From: Dendrolimus kikuchii
Lineage: Eukaryota > Arthropoda > Insecta > Lepidoptera > Lasiocampidae
Direction: 5' to 3'
DNA: 64,000 nt
NCBI GenBank assembly: GCA_019925095.2
Contig: CM034388.1
Coordinates: forward strand, 7,276,501-7,340,500
Shown here: positions 52,469 through 62,610 of the stretch, one piece after another
Layout of the letters: the number at the start of each line of letters is the position of its first letter
Position numbering within the stretch: the first letter of the stretch is position 1
Translations under genes and position numbers: made by a program
Notes under the pieces: generated by a model
What the model was told of the DNA's origin: nothing
What the model saw: the letters and a program-made list of their open reading frames with translations, nothing else
Databases searched by the model: none

Positions 52469-53457
52469 GCCTATATCCGTCTAGTATCAGCAGTACCTAC
52501 TCATAAGTGCGTATTTACTTATCTCCGTTCAAACCCGCTTTTACAAGCTTGACATAATGTATCATCATTGTAATTATAGAAAGAAAGGTAGAGGCATGGA
52601 AGACCACTACTTTTTCTTATTTTCTTTCATGCTAATGGTAATAGGATCATTATGCATAGGGGTCAAATTGAAAAAGTGGCCATGCGATGAACAGTAAATA
52701 ATAGTTCAATAATCAATCAGACTGACTGTAGTCTAGGCAAAGACTGTCTATAATTTAGCATTCATAGATAAAGTGATGTACTGAGTTGATATATTTAATA
52801 TCTTAAAAATTATTTAATTGTTTTGAACTTTAATGATTGTTAAGTGATTTTATAGTCTTTACTGTGATAGGCGCTTTCTTTTAAATTTATCTACCTTCAG
52901 TACAATAGCGCCATAAATTTAATGCCTTTGATCTGTTGTGTAGTTAGATAAAACGGAATTTCACAACCTAACTTTCGCACTTCCGGACATCTAAACATTT
53001 GCACACATTTTAAGCCGGCACCTATTTCTCAAATAATATAATGTTCTTAAACACATTTTGTAGTTGTTTGTCCTTAAAGTTGTTTTATCTTGTTATTGAA
53101 GTACATCAAATCGGCTAACGATGAAAAATGATCTGGGCCCCAAATTTGTTATTACAATATCACCAGTATGGTCAACCATAATGGTTGTCTTTTTATGAAA
53201 CAACAGTCATAATGACGCTAGTGATCGATCATTCCAACGATATTGACTACAATACTGTGTACTACTAAGTACATAAACAGCCATTATGACGCCAGTAGTA
53301 AACCATTTTGACGATATTCTAATAGTATATTTGGGGCCGGCCTAGAGATGTTACCAACGCGCTGCTATCCATATTGTAGTAGTACTCAGGAAAAACTGCT
53401 ATGAGCTCATTCCCGATGTTTAGGGTGCGCATGAAAAGCGTTCTTAAGAACTTTTAT
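52469..53457. other. AT-rich intergenic DNA
   Basis: 53150-53330 contains loosely repeated phrases (CCATAATGGTTGTC, AACCATTTTGACG). Nothing was assigned. Confidence 0.4.
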
Positions 53458-53616
53458 CCATGCAGGAACAGAGAAGAAATACAACTTCCTGCGGCCGGAC
53501 GGCCTGTCGTAAGAAAACGACAGGACAGTTACAATAAATGTCCATAGGCGATGGTAACCGTTTTCCATCTGGCGGGCCGTCTGCTTGTCTGCTGAACTCA
53601 TGCCATAAAAAAACTG
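53458..53616 (+). repeat. RetA with large internal deletion
   Basis: The sense start (CCATGCAGGAACAGAGAAG through CCTGCGGCCGGACGGCCTG) is joined at about 53520 to the sense end (AAATGTCCATAGGCGATGGT through CATGCCATAAAAAAA). About 150 bp of the middle is missing. Confidence 0.8.
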
Positions 53617-54221
53617 TTGTGTAAATAAGGTTTAAGGGAGTGAGGTTAACGCTCATCCGTTAGTGGTCGGGACGGTGGAAAAATAAGATGAAGGCAACAT
53701 TCTTGACAATAATAACTTATTATTGTTAAGAATACCCACAGGTAGGCTTTGTGGCGAAGCTTTATGTAAACCGTGACATCTCGGACCTGACTCCGGCCGC
53801 CAAGGCAAGGTCCCAGCCTCCGTGCTTGCCTTAGCAAGCCGGCACGAAGTGAAGATCGCTAGAGCTAAGACTTAAGCACCAGGGGTGGAAGTGATAAATG
53901 GTATAACCTCAGAAGTAGCTTCGGTGAACCTGTATCCCACCTCTCTACACCCCTTAGCCACTCACACTTCTATGGCATTTTTTGGGCCTATGCAAGAAGT
54001 GGCGAGTCACCGTCTGCCCATTTTTCCATGTTCCCTGAACATTGCGACGGGCAGACGCCATAGTCCCCATATTCCCAGACCTCTAGTACCACTAGCAGTT
54101 CACCCTAATAGCCCGGTACTTTTTGTCTTCATTTCCCACAATAGTCCTACACTGGCCGGGGCTTGTCCTTGGGTGCATTTTTATATGGTGTAGACAGGGA
54201 CAATCGCCGGTCAGGCAGATG
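53617..54221. other. GC-richer block, unidentified
   Basis: Plus-strand frames 53885-54193 and 54123-54437 lack recognised domains. The composition suggests a mobile-element remnant upstream of family E. Confidence 0.3.
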
Positions 54222-54335
54222 TCATGCCACATTTACATTAAATTTGTCAAAGGCCTCTACGTGTTGGTCTTCCTATGGCCCCACGCAAGCCCTCCAAAAG
54301 TCCGTGCCATATTTATGGCCGTGGGCTTCAAAGAC
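54222..54335 (+). repeat. Repeat family E, copy 2
   Basis: CCACATTTACATTAAATTTG, CCTCTACGTGTTGGTCTTCC and GCCCTCCAAAAGTCCG match 13345-13475. Confidence 0.6.
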
Positions 54336-54498
54336 ATACATTATGATAATTATGTAGTTAACATAAATGATGTTGCTAGGGAGTATGTTGCATTGTTTCT
54401 TCTATTAATTGCTTTGGAAGCGGTGGTAGACTCATGACTTTCAATAAGTAATCTGTAAAATTTTATTTTGCAATAAATACATAAACTTTCATTTTCAG

Positions 54499-54730
54499 CA
54501 GTTCCTCGGAACACTCCCCATTATACAGACTGTACAAAATGTTTTCAAAGGATGCCATATCTACCCGAAACCAAAGCGTGCCCACTGTCCAGCCCATCTG
54601 TGAGTATGGATCGTCAACAACGCGGAAAGTGTTCGATCAAGTTCAGAGGTTTAAGCTGGTAAGCAGGCGCCCCAGCCCACAAATGTATTTCCCACGTTAC
54701 TTGTCAGCATCCGTACGCCGTGGCCTTTAA
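54499..54730 (+). CDS. Possible terminal exon, unidentified
   Basis: A pyrimidine-rich stretch ending TTTCATTTTCAG (to 54498) is followed by a frame open to the stop at 54730. It encodes about 77 residues including SEHSPLYRLYKMFSKDAIST, PICEYGSSTTRKVFDQVQRF and PRYLSASVRRGL. The splice-acceptor context and the Ser/Arg/Pro-rich text are compatible with a last coding exon. No family is recognised, and no upstream exon is visible. A GGTAAGC at 54660-54664 could alternatively be a donor. A transposon-derived frame is equally possible. Confidence 0.2.
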
Positions 54731-55639
54731 GTATTTAAACTATTATTGGTTTTAAGGTCCATTTGAAATAATATTAACTATTTGGATATCCTGTGTTGTT
54801 TTTGATTTCCTATACAGCAGGCCCGTTAAGGTTGTCTTGATTTTTTTTGTTGTTATTTTCCAAGGTTTGTTTGTCAAGTTTTTTTGTTTGACGTGATTGA
54901 TGCTATAACATGTATTTGTTAGCGGAATATTGTAAGAACCGAGAGTTTATAATATAATTAGTCAGATTATAAATCGTCGAGTAATTGTGAACTTAACATA
55001 AATTGCCGGTCTTATTGGTGATAATTCATATTGGTTTTTAAATTTATCAACTGAAAATGGGCATTTATGATTAGGCACCGTTAAATAGCCGTTTTCATTT
55101 AAATATTGACATTATTTTTTAAATAATGGATAAACAATACAATTATGTTAATATAGATATACTATGGATGTTTAAGTTCAATGTGTTTTTTATTTATGTG
55201 GACTAAAAGACAGTATTTTACAGAATTTAGTATTAAAAGCCTCATACATAAGTAATTTAATTTAATAAAACACGAACATCGTTTGCTACCATAAGTTAAG
55301 CAAAAAAAAATTTTTTTCTCTCCTAGGACCGCTAGTATAAGCAATGAACAGACGTCAGAACAATTATATATAAAATATCTATATAGAATGTAGTATTTAT
55401 ATTAAATCCACCTTAAAATAATTATCTGCAGCAAGATTTTTTTTCCATATAATTTATAGTCATTATGATATGATATATCGCGAGTTTAATTTGAAGATAT
55501 TTATTTAAAATTGGTCAAGTGCGAATCAGTACCCGCACCGTGTAGGGTTCCGTAGAGATTACGGTAGTCCACTGTTTTTAACCGACTTTCAAAAGAAGAG
55601 ATTCTCTGTTCAACTATATTTTTGTTTATATATTTGTTA
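54731..55639. other. AT-rich DNA with a dispersed repeat
   Basis: ATTGGTCAAGTGCGAATCAG and GTGTAGGGTTCCGTAGAG (55512-55556) match a widespread insect repeat type. No gene. Confidence 0.45.
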
Positions 55640-55885
55640 CCTCCGTACAGGAACGGATAAGGAATACAATTTCCTGCGGCCGGGCGGTCTGTCGTAAGAG
55701 GCGCTAAAACGACCTACAGCTAGGTGATAGGGCATTTGCCCGACTGGATGGTTACCACCCGTGGTCTAAAGTATGTCGCCATAACAACCTTGAGTTGTGT
55801 TACGGCATTAGTGATCAGGTTCCAGTCTCCCTTAAGAGAGCAGCAGCGCGTTTGTAGCAACTTTTGGTTGGTTGCTATCGATGAG
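55640..55885 (+). repeat. RetA, tail missing
   Basis: The sense start (CCGTACAGGAACGGATAAGG) through AAGAGAGCAGCAGCGCGTTT is present. The copy ends at about 55880 before the tail segment, so it has been cut by a later event. Confidence 0.8.
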
Positions 55886-55967
55886 TGAAAAAATTGCATT
55901 GAAATTCGATTTTTTTTCAATCTTACAATTTTAAATCATTTCCAGATATCATATATAAGAGAAGATG

Positions 55968-56318
55968 TCTATAATATTAAAAAAAATCTAAACATGCCGT
56001 GTCTGTACATTGAATCTCTTTAAAAAAAGACAACTGGAATGCACTATATAAATGATGGAGAACACGATACAATTTTTTTTAAATTTCTTCTCTGTATGTT
56101 CGGAGTTCACGTAAAAACTAATGAGCCACTTTCGATGTGGTCTTCGCTGATCGACAGCTAATGCTTAAACTTAAAATCTGCTCTACTCTTTATCACGGGA
56201 ATCCCGCGGGATTTTTTCTGGGAATTATGTAAAATGGCCAGATAGTAAAAATAATCGAATTCAAATGTGATTTTTTCACTGATCGATAGCAAATGTTATG
56301 TAATAAAATGTGTGACTT
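55968..56318 (+). mobile_element. Helitron-like element (family G), 3' part missing
   Basis: It starts TCTATAATATTAAAAAAA, then AAACATGCCGTGTCTG, GAATCCCGCGGGATTTTTTC and GATCGATAGCAAATG. It stops at TGTGTGAC where the R1-like element begins. The missing 3' part is not found after that element. Confidence 0.65.
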
Positions 56319-59009
56319 TTCATCCCCAACCGTCCCCTGGCGGAGTTTGAGGCCTTCTTAGATTCCGTTAGGGCCGCCGTGATCAGGCTGTCGCCGAGGT
56401 CGATCTTCGTCCTCGGCGATTTTAATGCCAAATCTCGTTCCTGGGGAAACGTCGCCACCAATGCGAGGGGACGGGCCGTTGAAGCGTGGGCGCTCCAATC
56501 CGGCCTGTCACTGCTAAACCGAGGAGCGGTCCACACCTGCGTGCGAGCGCGGGGTGGTTCTGTAATAGACCTGTCGTTCGTCACCCACGCGATCGCAAGC
56601 AGGGTGGACGGATGGAGAGTCGTGGAGGAGGCGGAGTCTCTTTCTGATCACCGCTTTATCAGATTCGAGATCTCCCCTCCTCCGAGCACGATCTCGGTTC
56701 CCCCACGCGGTCACGGCCGGTTTCCGCGCTGGGCCCTCGGCCGGCTCGATCCAGAGCTAGCTGAGGAGATGGCAATCGTCCAGAGCTGGGTCAATCCAAT
56801 TAGTTCCGGGGGTCCGGAGGTACTGGCAGAGCGCATGAGCAGAACCCTCGTAAGGATCTGCGATGCTGCGATGCCTCGGTCGCGTCGGCCTCCACAGCGT
56901 AAGGCGGTCTATTGGTGGACCGCCGAGATCGGTGACCTGAGGGAGGCAGCCTTCAGAGCACGCCGGTCCCTCAAACGCCGTCGGAGCCGACTACCTCCGG
57001 ACTATGTGGAGGAAAATCGTCTTATCGGGGAGCATCGGGCTGCCAAAAAGGCTCTTCGACTGGCCATCATCCAGTCGAAGACCCGGTGCCGGGAAGAGAT
57101 GCTAAAGAGCCTCGATGGGGACCCCTGGGGGCGTCCGTACCGGATGTCCCGTAAAAAGATGCGGGCTTGCACCATTCCGGTCACAGCGTCGCTCGAAGAG
57201 GGGGTCCTTAGCTCCGTTATAGACGGACTCTTCCCAGACCCGGGAGCCTTCACTCCCCCAGAAATGAATCCTCCACACCCCGTTCATTCGGAGATAGAGC
57301 CTCCCCTCGTCTCCGAAGAAGAATTAGAAGTGGCCCTGGAGCGCCTCCGGGGCCGAAAGACAGCGCCGGGACCTGACGGGGTCCCGGGCCGAGCCCTCTT
57401 TCTGGCCGCTAAACATCTACGCGGCCAGCTTCGGGAACTTTTCAATACCTGTATCAGGTCAGGCGTGTTCCCGAAGCAGTGGAAGGAGGGCCGGCTATGC
57501 CTGCTTCCGAAGGAGGGTCGCCCTCCCGATGATCCATCCGCCTACAGGCCCATCATCTTGCTTAACGAGGCGGCCAAGGTCTTTGAGAAGATCCTGGCCG
57601 GTCGCCTCGTTCGTCATTTGGACACGAATGGGCCTGGGCTCTCTGAGGCTCAATATGGTTTCAGGGTGGGACGTTCGACACTGGACGCCCTGAACGCGCT
57701 ACGGAGCCTCACGAGAGAGGCGGATCACATGAAGGAGTCCGTCCTGGCGGTCTCTCTTGATATCAAGAACGCCTTCAACAGTCTCCCTCACGAGACAATA
57801 AGGGCAGGGCTCCTGTCCCACGGAGTCCCCCCGTATCTCACGAGGCTGTTGGAGGCCTACCTCCAGGACAGGTACATCCTCTGGGAGGGCGGCCGAACTG
57901 GCCAGGTTATAGGAAGACGACGCGTCGCGTGCGGCGTTCCACAAGGGTCGGTGCTGGGTCCGATCCTGTGGAACATCGGCTACGACTGGCTCCTCCGCGA
58001 GCCAGTACTGCCCGGGATGGGGGTGCTCTGCTTTGCAGACGACACCCTCGTCACGGCCCGGGGCGGAACCTATGAAGAGTCTATGGCACTCGCCGACGCC
58101 GGAACGGCGTTGGTGGTCGAACGAATCCGGCGTCTTGGCCTGAGGGTCTCTCCTGAAAAAACAGAGGCCCTCATGTTCCATAGACCACATAGACGTGCAC
58201 CCCGGGACGCGCGCATCGTCGTCCAAGGTGTTGCGGTAGCGGTCAAGCCCCAGATGAAATATCTGGGGCTTGTACTAGATGGTAAATGGAACTTCGGGGC
58301 CCATTTCACCCAGCTCGCCCCGAGGTTAATTAAATCCGCTGCCGCCCTGGCCAGGCTCCTTCCGAACGTGGGAGGGCCGGGCGCGGCGACAAGGAAGTTG
58401 TACGCTGGCATCCTCCGGAGTATGGCATTGTACGGGGCCCCCGTATGGATTCATGCACTTCACCGGCAAAACAGGACTAGAATGATCAGGGCCCAGGCGA
58501 CCGAGGCCCTGATCCGCTCTTGGCAGAGGGACCTGGGGTCCCCAGAAGCTGGAATCGTGACGGTGGAGGCAATCCGGCCCCACCTGGCTCGTTGGGTCTC
58601 GCGGAAATGCGGGACCTTGACGTTCAGGATGGTGCAGATACTTACCGGGCACGGTTGCTTTGGTAAGTATCTGCACCAAATAGTTGGGCGGGAACCTTCC
58701 CCGTCTTGCCACGAGTGCGGCGCACTCCAAGACACGGCGTTTCACACGCTCGTGGAGTGCGCCGCTTGGGGACCCCAAAGGGCCCTCCTAGAGAACGTCG
58801 TTGGCCCTGTGAGCTCGCTTCGTAGCATGGTCGAAGCGATGCTCCAGGGTCAACAATCTTGGCTTGCGGTCTCCTCCTTCTGCGAATCCGTCATGTCGCA
58901 GAAGGAGGCCGCTGAAAGAGCGAGGGAGGAGGACGCGTACGCGGACCCCATCCGCAGGAGGCGGACCGGCGGTCGCAGGCGCCGCTACGCGCATCTTCTC
59001 CTCCCATAA
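56319..59009 (+). CDS. R1-clade ORF2: endonuclease (partial), reverse transcriptase, knuckle
   Basis: The frame is open from the element edge at 56319 to 59009 (~896 codons; the first start-like codon, GTG at 56379, is not a true start). The endonuclease is 5'-truncated: PNRPLAEFEAFLD, VLGDFNAKS, SVIDLSFVT and SDHRF. RT: APGPDGVPGR, YRPIILLNEAAKVFEK, AQYGFRVGRSTLDAL, VSLDIKNAFNSLP, GVPQGSVLGPILWN, the catalytic FADD at 58032-58043, and MKYLGLVLDG. The C-terminal knuckle CHECGALQDTAFHTLVEC begins near 58707, followed by a basic tail. Compared with the 34759 element, about 60 residues are missing in frame near 58495, between the thumb and the GTLTFR block. It is likely non-functional despite the open frame. 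Confidence 0.9.
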   Translation, partial: FIPNRPLAEFEAFLDSVRAAVIRLSPRSIFVLGDFNAKSRSWGNVATNARGRAVEAWALQSGLSLLNRGAVHTCVRARGGSVIDLSFVTHAIASRVDGWRVVEEAESLSDHRFIRFEISPPPSTISVPPRGHGRFPRWALGRLDPELAEEMAIVQSWVNPISSGGPEVLAERMSRTLVRICDAAMPRSRRPPQRKAVYWWTAEIGDLREAAFRARRSLKRRRSRLPPDYVEENRLIGEHRAAKKALRLAIIQSKTRCREEMLKSLDGDPWGRPYRMSRKKMRACTIPVTASLEEGVLSSVIDGLFPDPGAFTPPEMNPPHPVHSEIEPPLVSEEELEVALERLRGRKTAPGPDGVPGRALFLAAKHLRGQLRELFNTCIRSGVFPKQWKEGRLCLLPKEGRPPDDPSAYRPIILLNEAAKVFEKILAGRLVRHLDTNGPGLSEAQYGFRVGRSTLDALNALRSLTREADHMKESVLAVSLDIKNAFNSLPHETIRAGLLSHGVPPYLTRLLEAYLQDRYILWEGGRTGQVIGRRRVACGVPQGSVLGPILWNIGYDWLLREPVLPGMGVLCFADDTLVTARGGTYEESMALADAGTALVVERIRRLGLRVSPEKTEALMFHRPHRRAPRDARIVVQGVAVAVKPQMKYLGLVLDGKWNFGAHFTQLAPRLIKSAAALARLLPNVGGPGAATRKLYAGILRSMALYGAPVWIHALHRQNRTRMIRAQATEALIRSWQRDLGSPEAGIVTVEAIRPHLARWVSRKCGTLTFRMVQILTGHGCFGKYLHQIVGREPSPSCHECGALQDTAFHTLVECAAWGPQRALLENVVGPVSSLRSMVEAMLQGQQSWLAVSSFCESVMSQKEAAERAREEDAYADPIRRRRTGGRRRRYAHLLLP

Positions 59010-59335
59010 TTACCGTCACAGGGGGCCGCTGTCACGGGGGCGACAGCGGACTTCCCCCCCCTGCTGTACGAAGTGGGTCACTCTGCTCCCCGGGGTGACC
59101 CAGTTACAGGGTGTAGGGGCGTCATGGTGCAGTTACTCTGTACAAGATCCCATGACGCCCCGTAAAAGCGCTATAAATGGGGCGCAGGTTTAGGTTTAGT
59201 GGGTAGTTTGGCGACCGTTTCTCGCGACAACTTCGTTTTAGAAGCCAGCGTGGAGGACCGGTCGCTGAGAGTCCCACACACCCTCGATGCAGGCCTTATG
59301 CCTGCATTTTGGCCCTTCCCCCGAAGGACCCGAGG
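59010..59335 (+). promoter_or_regulatory. Structured 3' UTR of R1-like group B, five hairpins
   Basis: Perfect stems in order: 59026-59033/59042-59049 (8 bp), 59074-59080/59094-59100 (7 bp), 59116-59127/59150-59161 (12 bp), the conserved unit, and ATGCAGGC/GCCTGCAT at 59287-59294/59300-59307 (8 bp). In the unit GTGGG (59199-59203) pairs with CCCAC (59273-59277) around GCGACCG/CGGTCGC (59211-59217/59259-59265), with an inner CTTC/GAAG. Pairing at this density is unlikely by chance. Confidence 0.75.
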
Positions 59336-59394
59336 ATGGTGTCCAAAACCGTTTATATAATATATTGTGGTTTGAAAGAAAATGTAATAAGAAG

Positions 59395-59705
59395 AAGAAT
59401 AAAAAGATGTAAGAGTTGAAAAAGGAACGTTAAGGTGGTTTGGACATGTTGAGAGAATGGATAAAAGTAAAATCACAAAACAGGTGTATGACAGCATTGT
59501 GAATATTAGAGCGGCTGCCGGTAGACCGAGACGTACACACCATAATCGAATATCAGTAATGTTAAAGAGAAGTCAGGTAAAAATCATCTCAAATAAACGT
59601 GCATGTATGAAGAGGTTAATGAAAGTAAATGAAGCAAAGGTTGTTTGTCAGAATCATCACAAGTGGAGATAAATAGTCTCTGTCTACCCCCATGGGAAAC
59701 AGGCG
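59395..59705 (+). pseudogene. RTE-type RT C-terminus (family T) with TATG tail
   Basis: Frame remnants give a RWFGHVERMDKSKITK block, then VYDSIVNIRAAAGRPRRTHH and KRLMKVNEAKVVCQNHHKW plus a stop. This is followed by CTACCCCCATGGGAAACAGG and a TATGTATG tail. It is the terminal domain only, and the best coding copy of family T in the window. Confidence 0.7.
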
Positions 59706-59821
59706 TGATAATATATGTATGTATTTATATAATAGATATAGTATTCTTCGTCCATAGTAAAATGTCCTCTAACTTTTAAACCATGACGTGGTAAATCGCC
59801 GTGGTAATTCATTACATAACT

Positions 59822-60131
59822 TTTTTTTATTGCAGTAGCTCAGCAGACAGGCAGACGGCCCACTTGATGGAAAGCGGTTACCATCGCCTATAGACATTTG
59901 CAACACCAAAGGTGCTACAAATGCGCTGCTGCTCTCTTAAGGGAGACTGGAACCTGATCACTAATGCCGGAATACAACTCAAGGTTGTTATGGCGACATA
60001 CTTTAGACCAGGGGTGGTAGCCATCCAGTCGGGCAAATGCCCTACCACCTGGCTGTGGGTTGTTTTGTCGCCTCTTACGACAGGCCGCCCGGCCGCATGA
60101 AATTGTATTCTTTCTCCATTCCTGCACGGAT
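59822..60131 (-). repeat. RetA, best full-length copy
   Basis: From the reversed tail (TTTTTTTTATTGCAGTAGCT) to TTCTTTCTCCATTCCTGCAC and GGATAAA, with few differences from the family average. It was used as the reference for the other copies. Confidence 0.85.
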
Positions 60132-60285
60132 AAAATGCAGTTTATGCTATACTTGCTCACGTATGGCATAAACGAGCATATGCCACGTGCAGTGGTTGAT
60201 TTCCAAGCATCGACGAAGTGTGGATGAACTTTCAATCGCCAGCGAGTGGTGCGATGGTAAAATGTCGAAGTGGGCACTAAACCAA
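60132..60285 (-). pseudogene. Non-LTR RT C-terminal remnant adjoining RetA
   Basis: Directly upstream of RetA in its sense direction, the minus strand encodes FYHRTTRWRLKVHPHFVDAW and KSTTARGICSFMPYVSK. This resembles the RT tail HPHYLD...STTVRF..FLPRTSKLW. It is either the ORF end of RetA's parent element or an older neighbour. Confidence 0.5.
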
Positions 60286-60991
60286 ACAGATCATCAGAAC
60301 ACTCGCCGTTCTACAGACTAAGGTAGAACACGCTTAGACCGCCAAGATCTCTTCTGAGGCTTAGAGGTCTAAACATCTGTAAAAGCTGATTTATATTGAT
60401 CCAGACACTGACAGCAAATTAGAAGGAAGCAAGTGCTGACTTGCTAGTGGCATGGTGTAAAAAGAATTGAAGTCAGTCACAATTCTCCCAAGCTTGACGG
60501 ATTCAATATTGCCGATTGAATATTTTGAAGTCAGCCCGCTCCCCAAGTCAGCAACTGGATCAGTGTAAATCAATCTTAAGATCGGGACCGTCGTCAACCC
60601 AAAACAAAATGAAACCCTATATTACGAAATAGATATATTATATTTATTTTTAACCTCGGCGACCTAAGGAATACCACATTTTAGAAATATGATATCGTTT
60701 CACTCTTTTATAATTAATAATTCTGTTTAATAATATGTAGACAAATTATTTAATTATTTATACTTTGTTTTTTTTACAAGATTTTTTGGACAACATTTTG
60801 GTTATTTGTGGCTTGAATTGTGTAAGATATGTACAGATCATTAAATAGTGTAATTCTTTGCAAAAATCTTGTTTGTAAAATAAGAAAATTATCTTCTAAG
60901 GAAAAACTATGTATACATTTAAATATTTTAATAAATAAATTACACTACAAACCAAAAACTTAGAAATCAAATACTACTATAAACATATGTA
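60286..60991. other. Intergenic, nothing assigned
   Basis: The minus-strand frame 60391-60597 has no recognisable domain. The rest is AT-rich. Confidence 0.35.
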
Positions 60992-61318
60992 TTAGTAAAA
61001 GATGTAGTCCAGATCGCTGTCGGTCGGGAGCGTTCCCAAAATGCTGGCCGCGTTCCCCCGTTGTATGGCAACGCTTATTCGTTGCCCTAAATATAGGCTA
61101 GCCCTTTGGTCACACGAGACTTCTTTCAATAACTTTGAAAGGTCTCGATAAACTTGATAAGTCTCACGTCCCCAGGGCCCCAAAGTTTCAACCCCGAAAG
61201 CCACAAATATGTATCCGTCACCGATGTATGCATATTTGCGGCGTTTTAGGGTTTCTTGAAGTGTGGCGGCAGCTCCTCCGGCAGTGACGGCTGTATTTGA
61301 AATATGGGAAGCTGCCAA
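60992..61318 (-). pseudogene. Retrotransposon protein C-terminal domain (GVETxGPWG type)
   Basis: The 108-residue frame reads RRKYAYIGDGYIFVAFGVET, LGPWGRETYQVYRDLSKLLK and GQRISVAIQRGNAASILGT. This pattern closes the reverse-transcriptase proteins of some non-LTR or related retroelements, found repeatedly in insect genomes. No RT core is present upstream. The frame is intact but short, so the copy is 5'-truncated. Confidence 0.55.
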
Positions 61319-62499
61319 CGTATCAACACACGTTGCGTCCCATCTTCCAAGGTACCAACGACATAATAATTTAATAAATTATATTTTGTTTGTTGTTGTT
61401 TTTTTATGTTTTAATTGGCACCGACTTTAAGATATTGTAAAAAGAAATCTGTCAAATGTTTATTTTTTTGTTTTTAGTATGATATCGGTTTTATTTTTAT
61501 TTAAAAAAATATGACCTTTTTGTTACGCAAATACTTGAATAGCTTTAGAAATAATATATTAAGCGCCTGTAGAAATTGTAGTACAGACACGCGTCTACAA
61601 GAAGGCTTACTCTCAAATATCTTTCGTCGTTAGTTTTTGTTTCAGAACCTTATTGCTTTTTTTTAATATTATAAGTGCAGTTTTTATTCTATGTTCCATT
61701 TATTTCAGTGTTATGTAGATTATATTATTATACTTTCAAAGAAATCTTTTTGTTTCTTTCTTCTATCTTATATTTCATTTGACATTTTCGGGCTGATCGG
61801 ACGTAAATGTGCAACAAAAAGCCTTTGAGAGTAAACCCTAATGGTGCTATCTCTTTTTCGGTGTAGATGTAGACGCTCGTAACAAGGGTTGCTCTCGATA
61901 TTCCCTGGGAGGCTGGGGTCCATTCATAAGATTCTGACTTGTACTCCCGAGGTTGTCCTAGTTCAGGACCATCTCTGGAGTATACGCATACGAAAAAAGA
62001 AGTCAACATTGAAAATCGCTCGACAATTGACGGAGATATCGTGTAAAAAAAGAATATTTGTAATGTACTTAAAAATTGTTGTCACTTATCGAATCATTGA
62101 CAGTAACAACTGTTCGTGTATTATAAAATAATTACTTGGTTCTGGTCTAAAGTTAACCTAACCTAAATCACTGTTCTAGACACTGGTCGCGACTTTTCAC
62201 CACCCGTCACAATAATATTAGTGCAAAAATAGGTGAGGCTATGTTGACCAAAAATTTTTATTTAAAGAACTTTGGACAATAGGGATTGCACTTAAAATTT
62301 GTGTACCGGATATCTGAGTAGTAGCCAAAAAAAATAATTAAAATCGGTCCACAATAAAAAAAAACACACAGATGAAAAAAAGGATTTTTATAATTTTGCA
62401 GAAAAAAGTTTCCCAAATTTTCAGTTAGCAATATTGATTTTTGAATTGAATTTGATGGTAAAACAAGTTTTTGGCCTAAATCTAAAATATATTAAGTAC
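61319..62499. other. AT-rich intergenic DNA
   Basis: No feature recognised; short frames at 61728-62131 have no domain. Confidence 0.4.
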
Positions 62500-62610
62500 T
62501 CACGCAAGCTTCTTTCAAACACTCTGAAAGGTTTCCATAGAGCTAATAAGTCGCGGGTCATCATGGACAGAATCTCAACTCCGAATTACTATTTATCATA
62601 TTTTGTGTAC
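62500..62610 (-). pseudogene. Second, decayed copy of the GVETxGPWG domain
   Basis: CACGCAAGCTTCTTTCAAAC and CTCTGAAAGGTTTCCATAGA parallel 61115-61150. The minus strand gives FGVEIL and TRDLLALWKPF-like pieces in line with the copy at 60992-61318. Confidence 0.45.

Larger units (their letters stand above)
56319..59335 (+). mobile_element. R1-like (group B) non-LTR element, 5'-truncated
   Basis: It comprises the ORF and a structured 3' UTR. Its left edge abuts a truncated family G Helitron. No A tail or clear target duplication is visible, and the right edge near 59335 is approximate. RT sequence is clearly distinct from group A (34759). Confidence 0.75.

Noticed and set aside
57699..58994. 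Antisense frames up to 175 codons
   Set aside because: Shadows of the R1-like ORF at 56319-59009; high GC removes stop codons on the other strand.
55968..59335. Simple nesting of the R1-like group B element inside the family G Helitron
   Set aside because: The Helitron's 3' part does not resume after 59335 and no target duplication was found, so a deletion or rearrangement must also have occurred.
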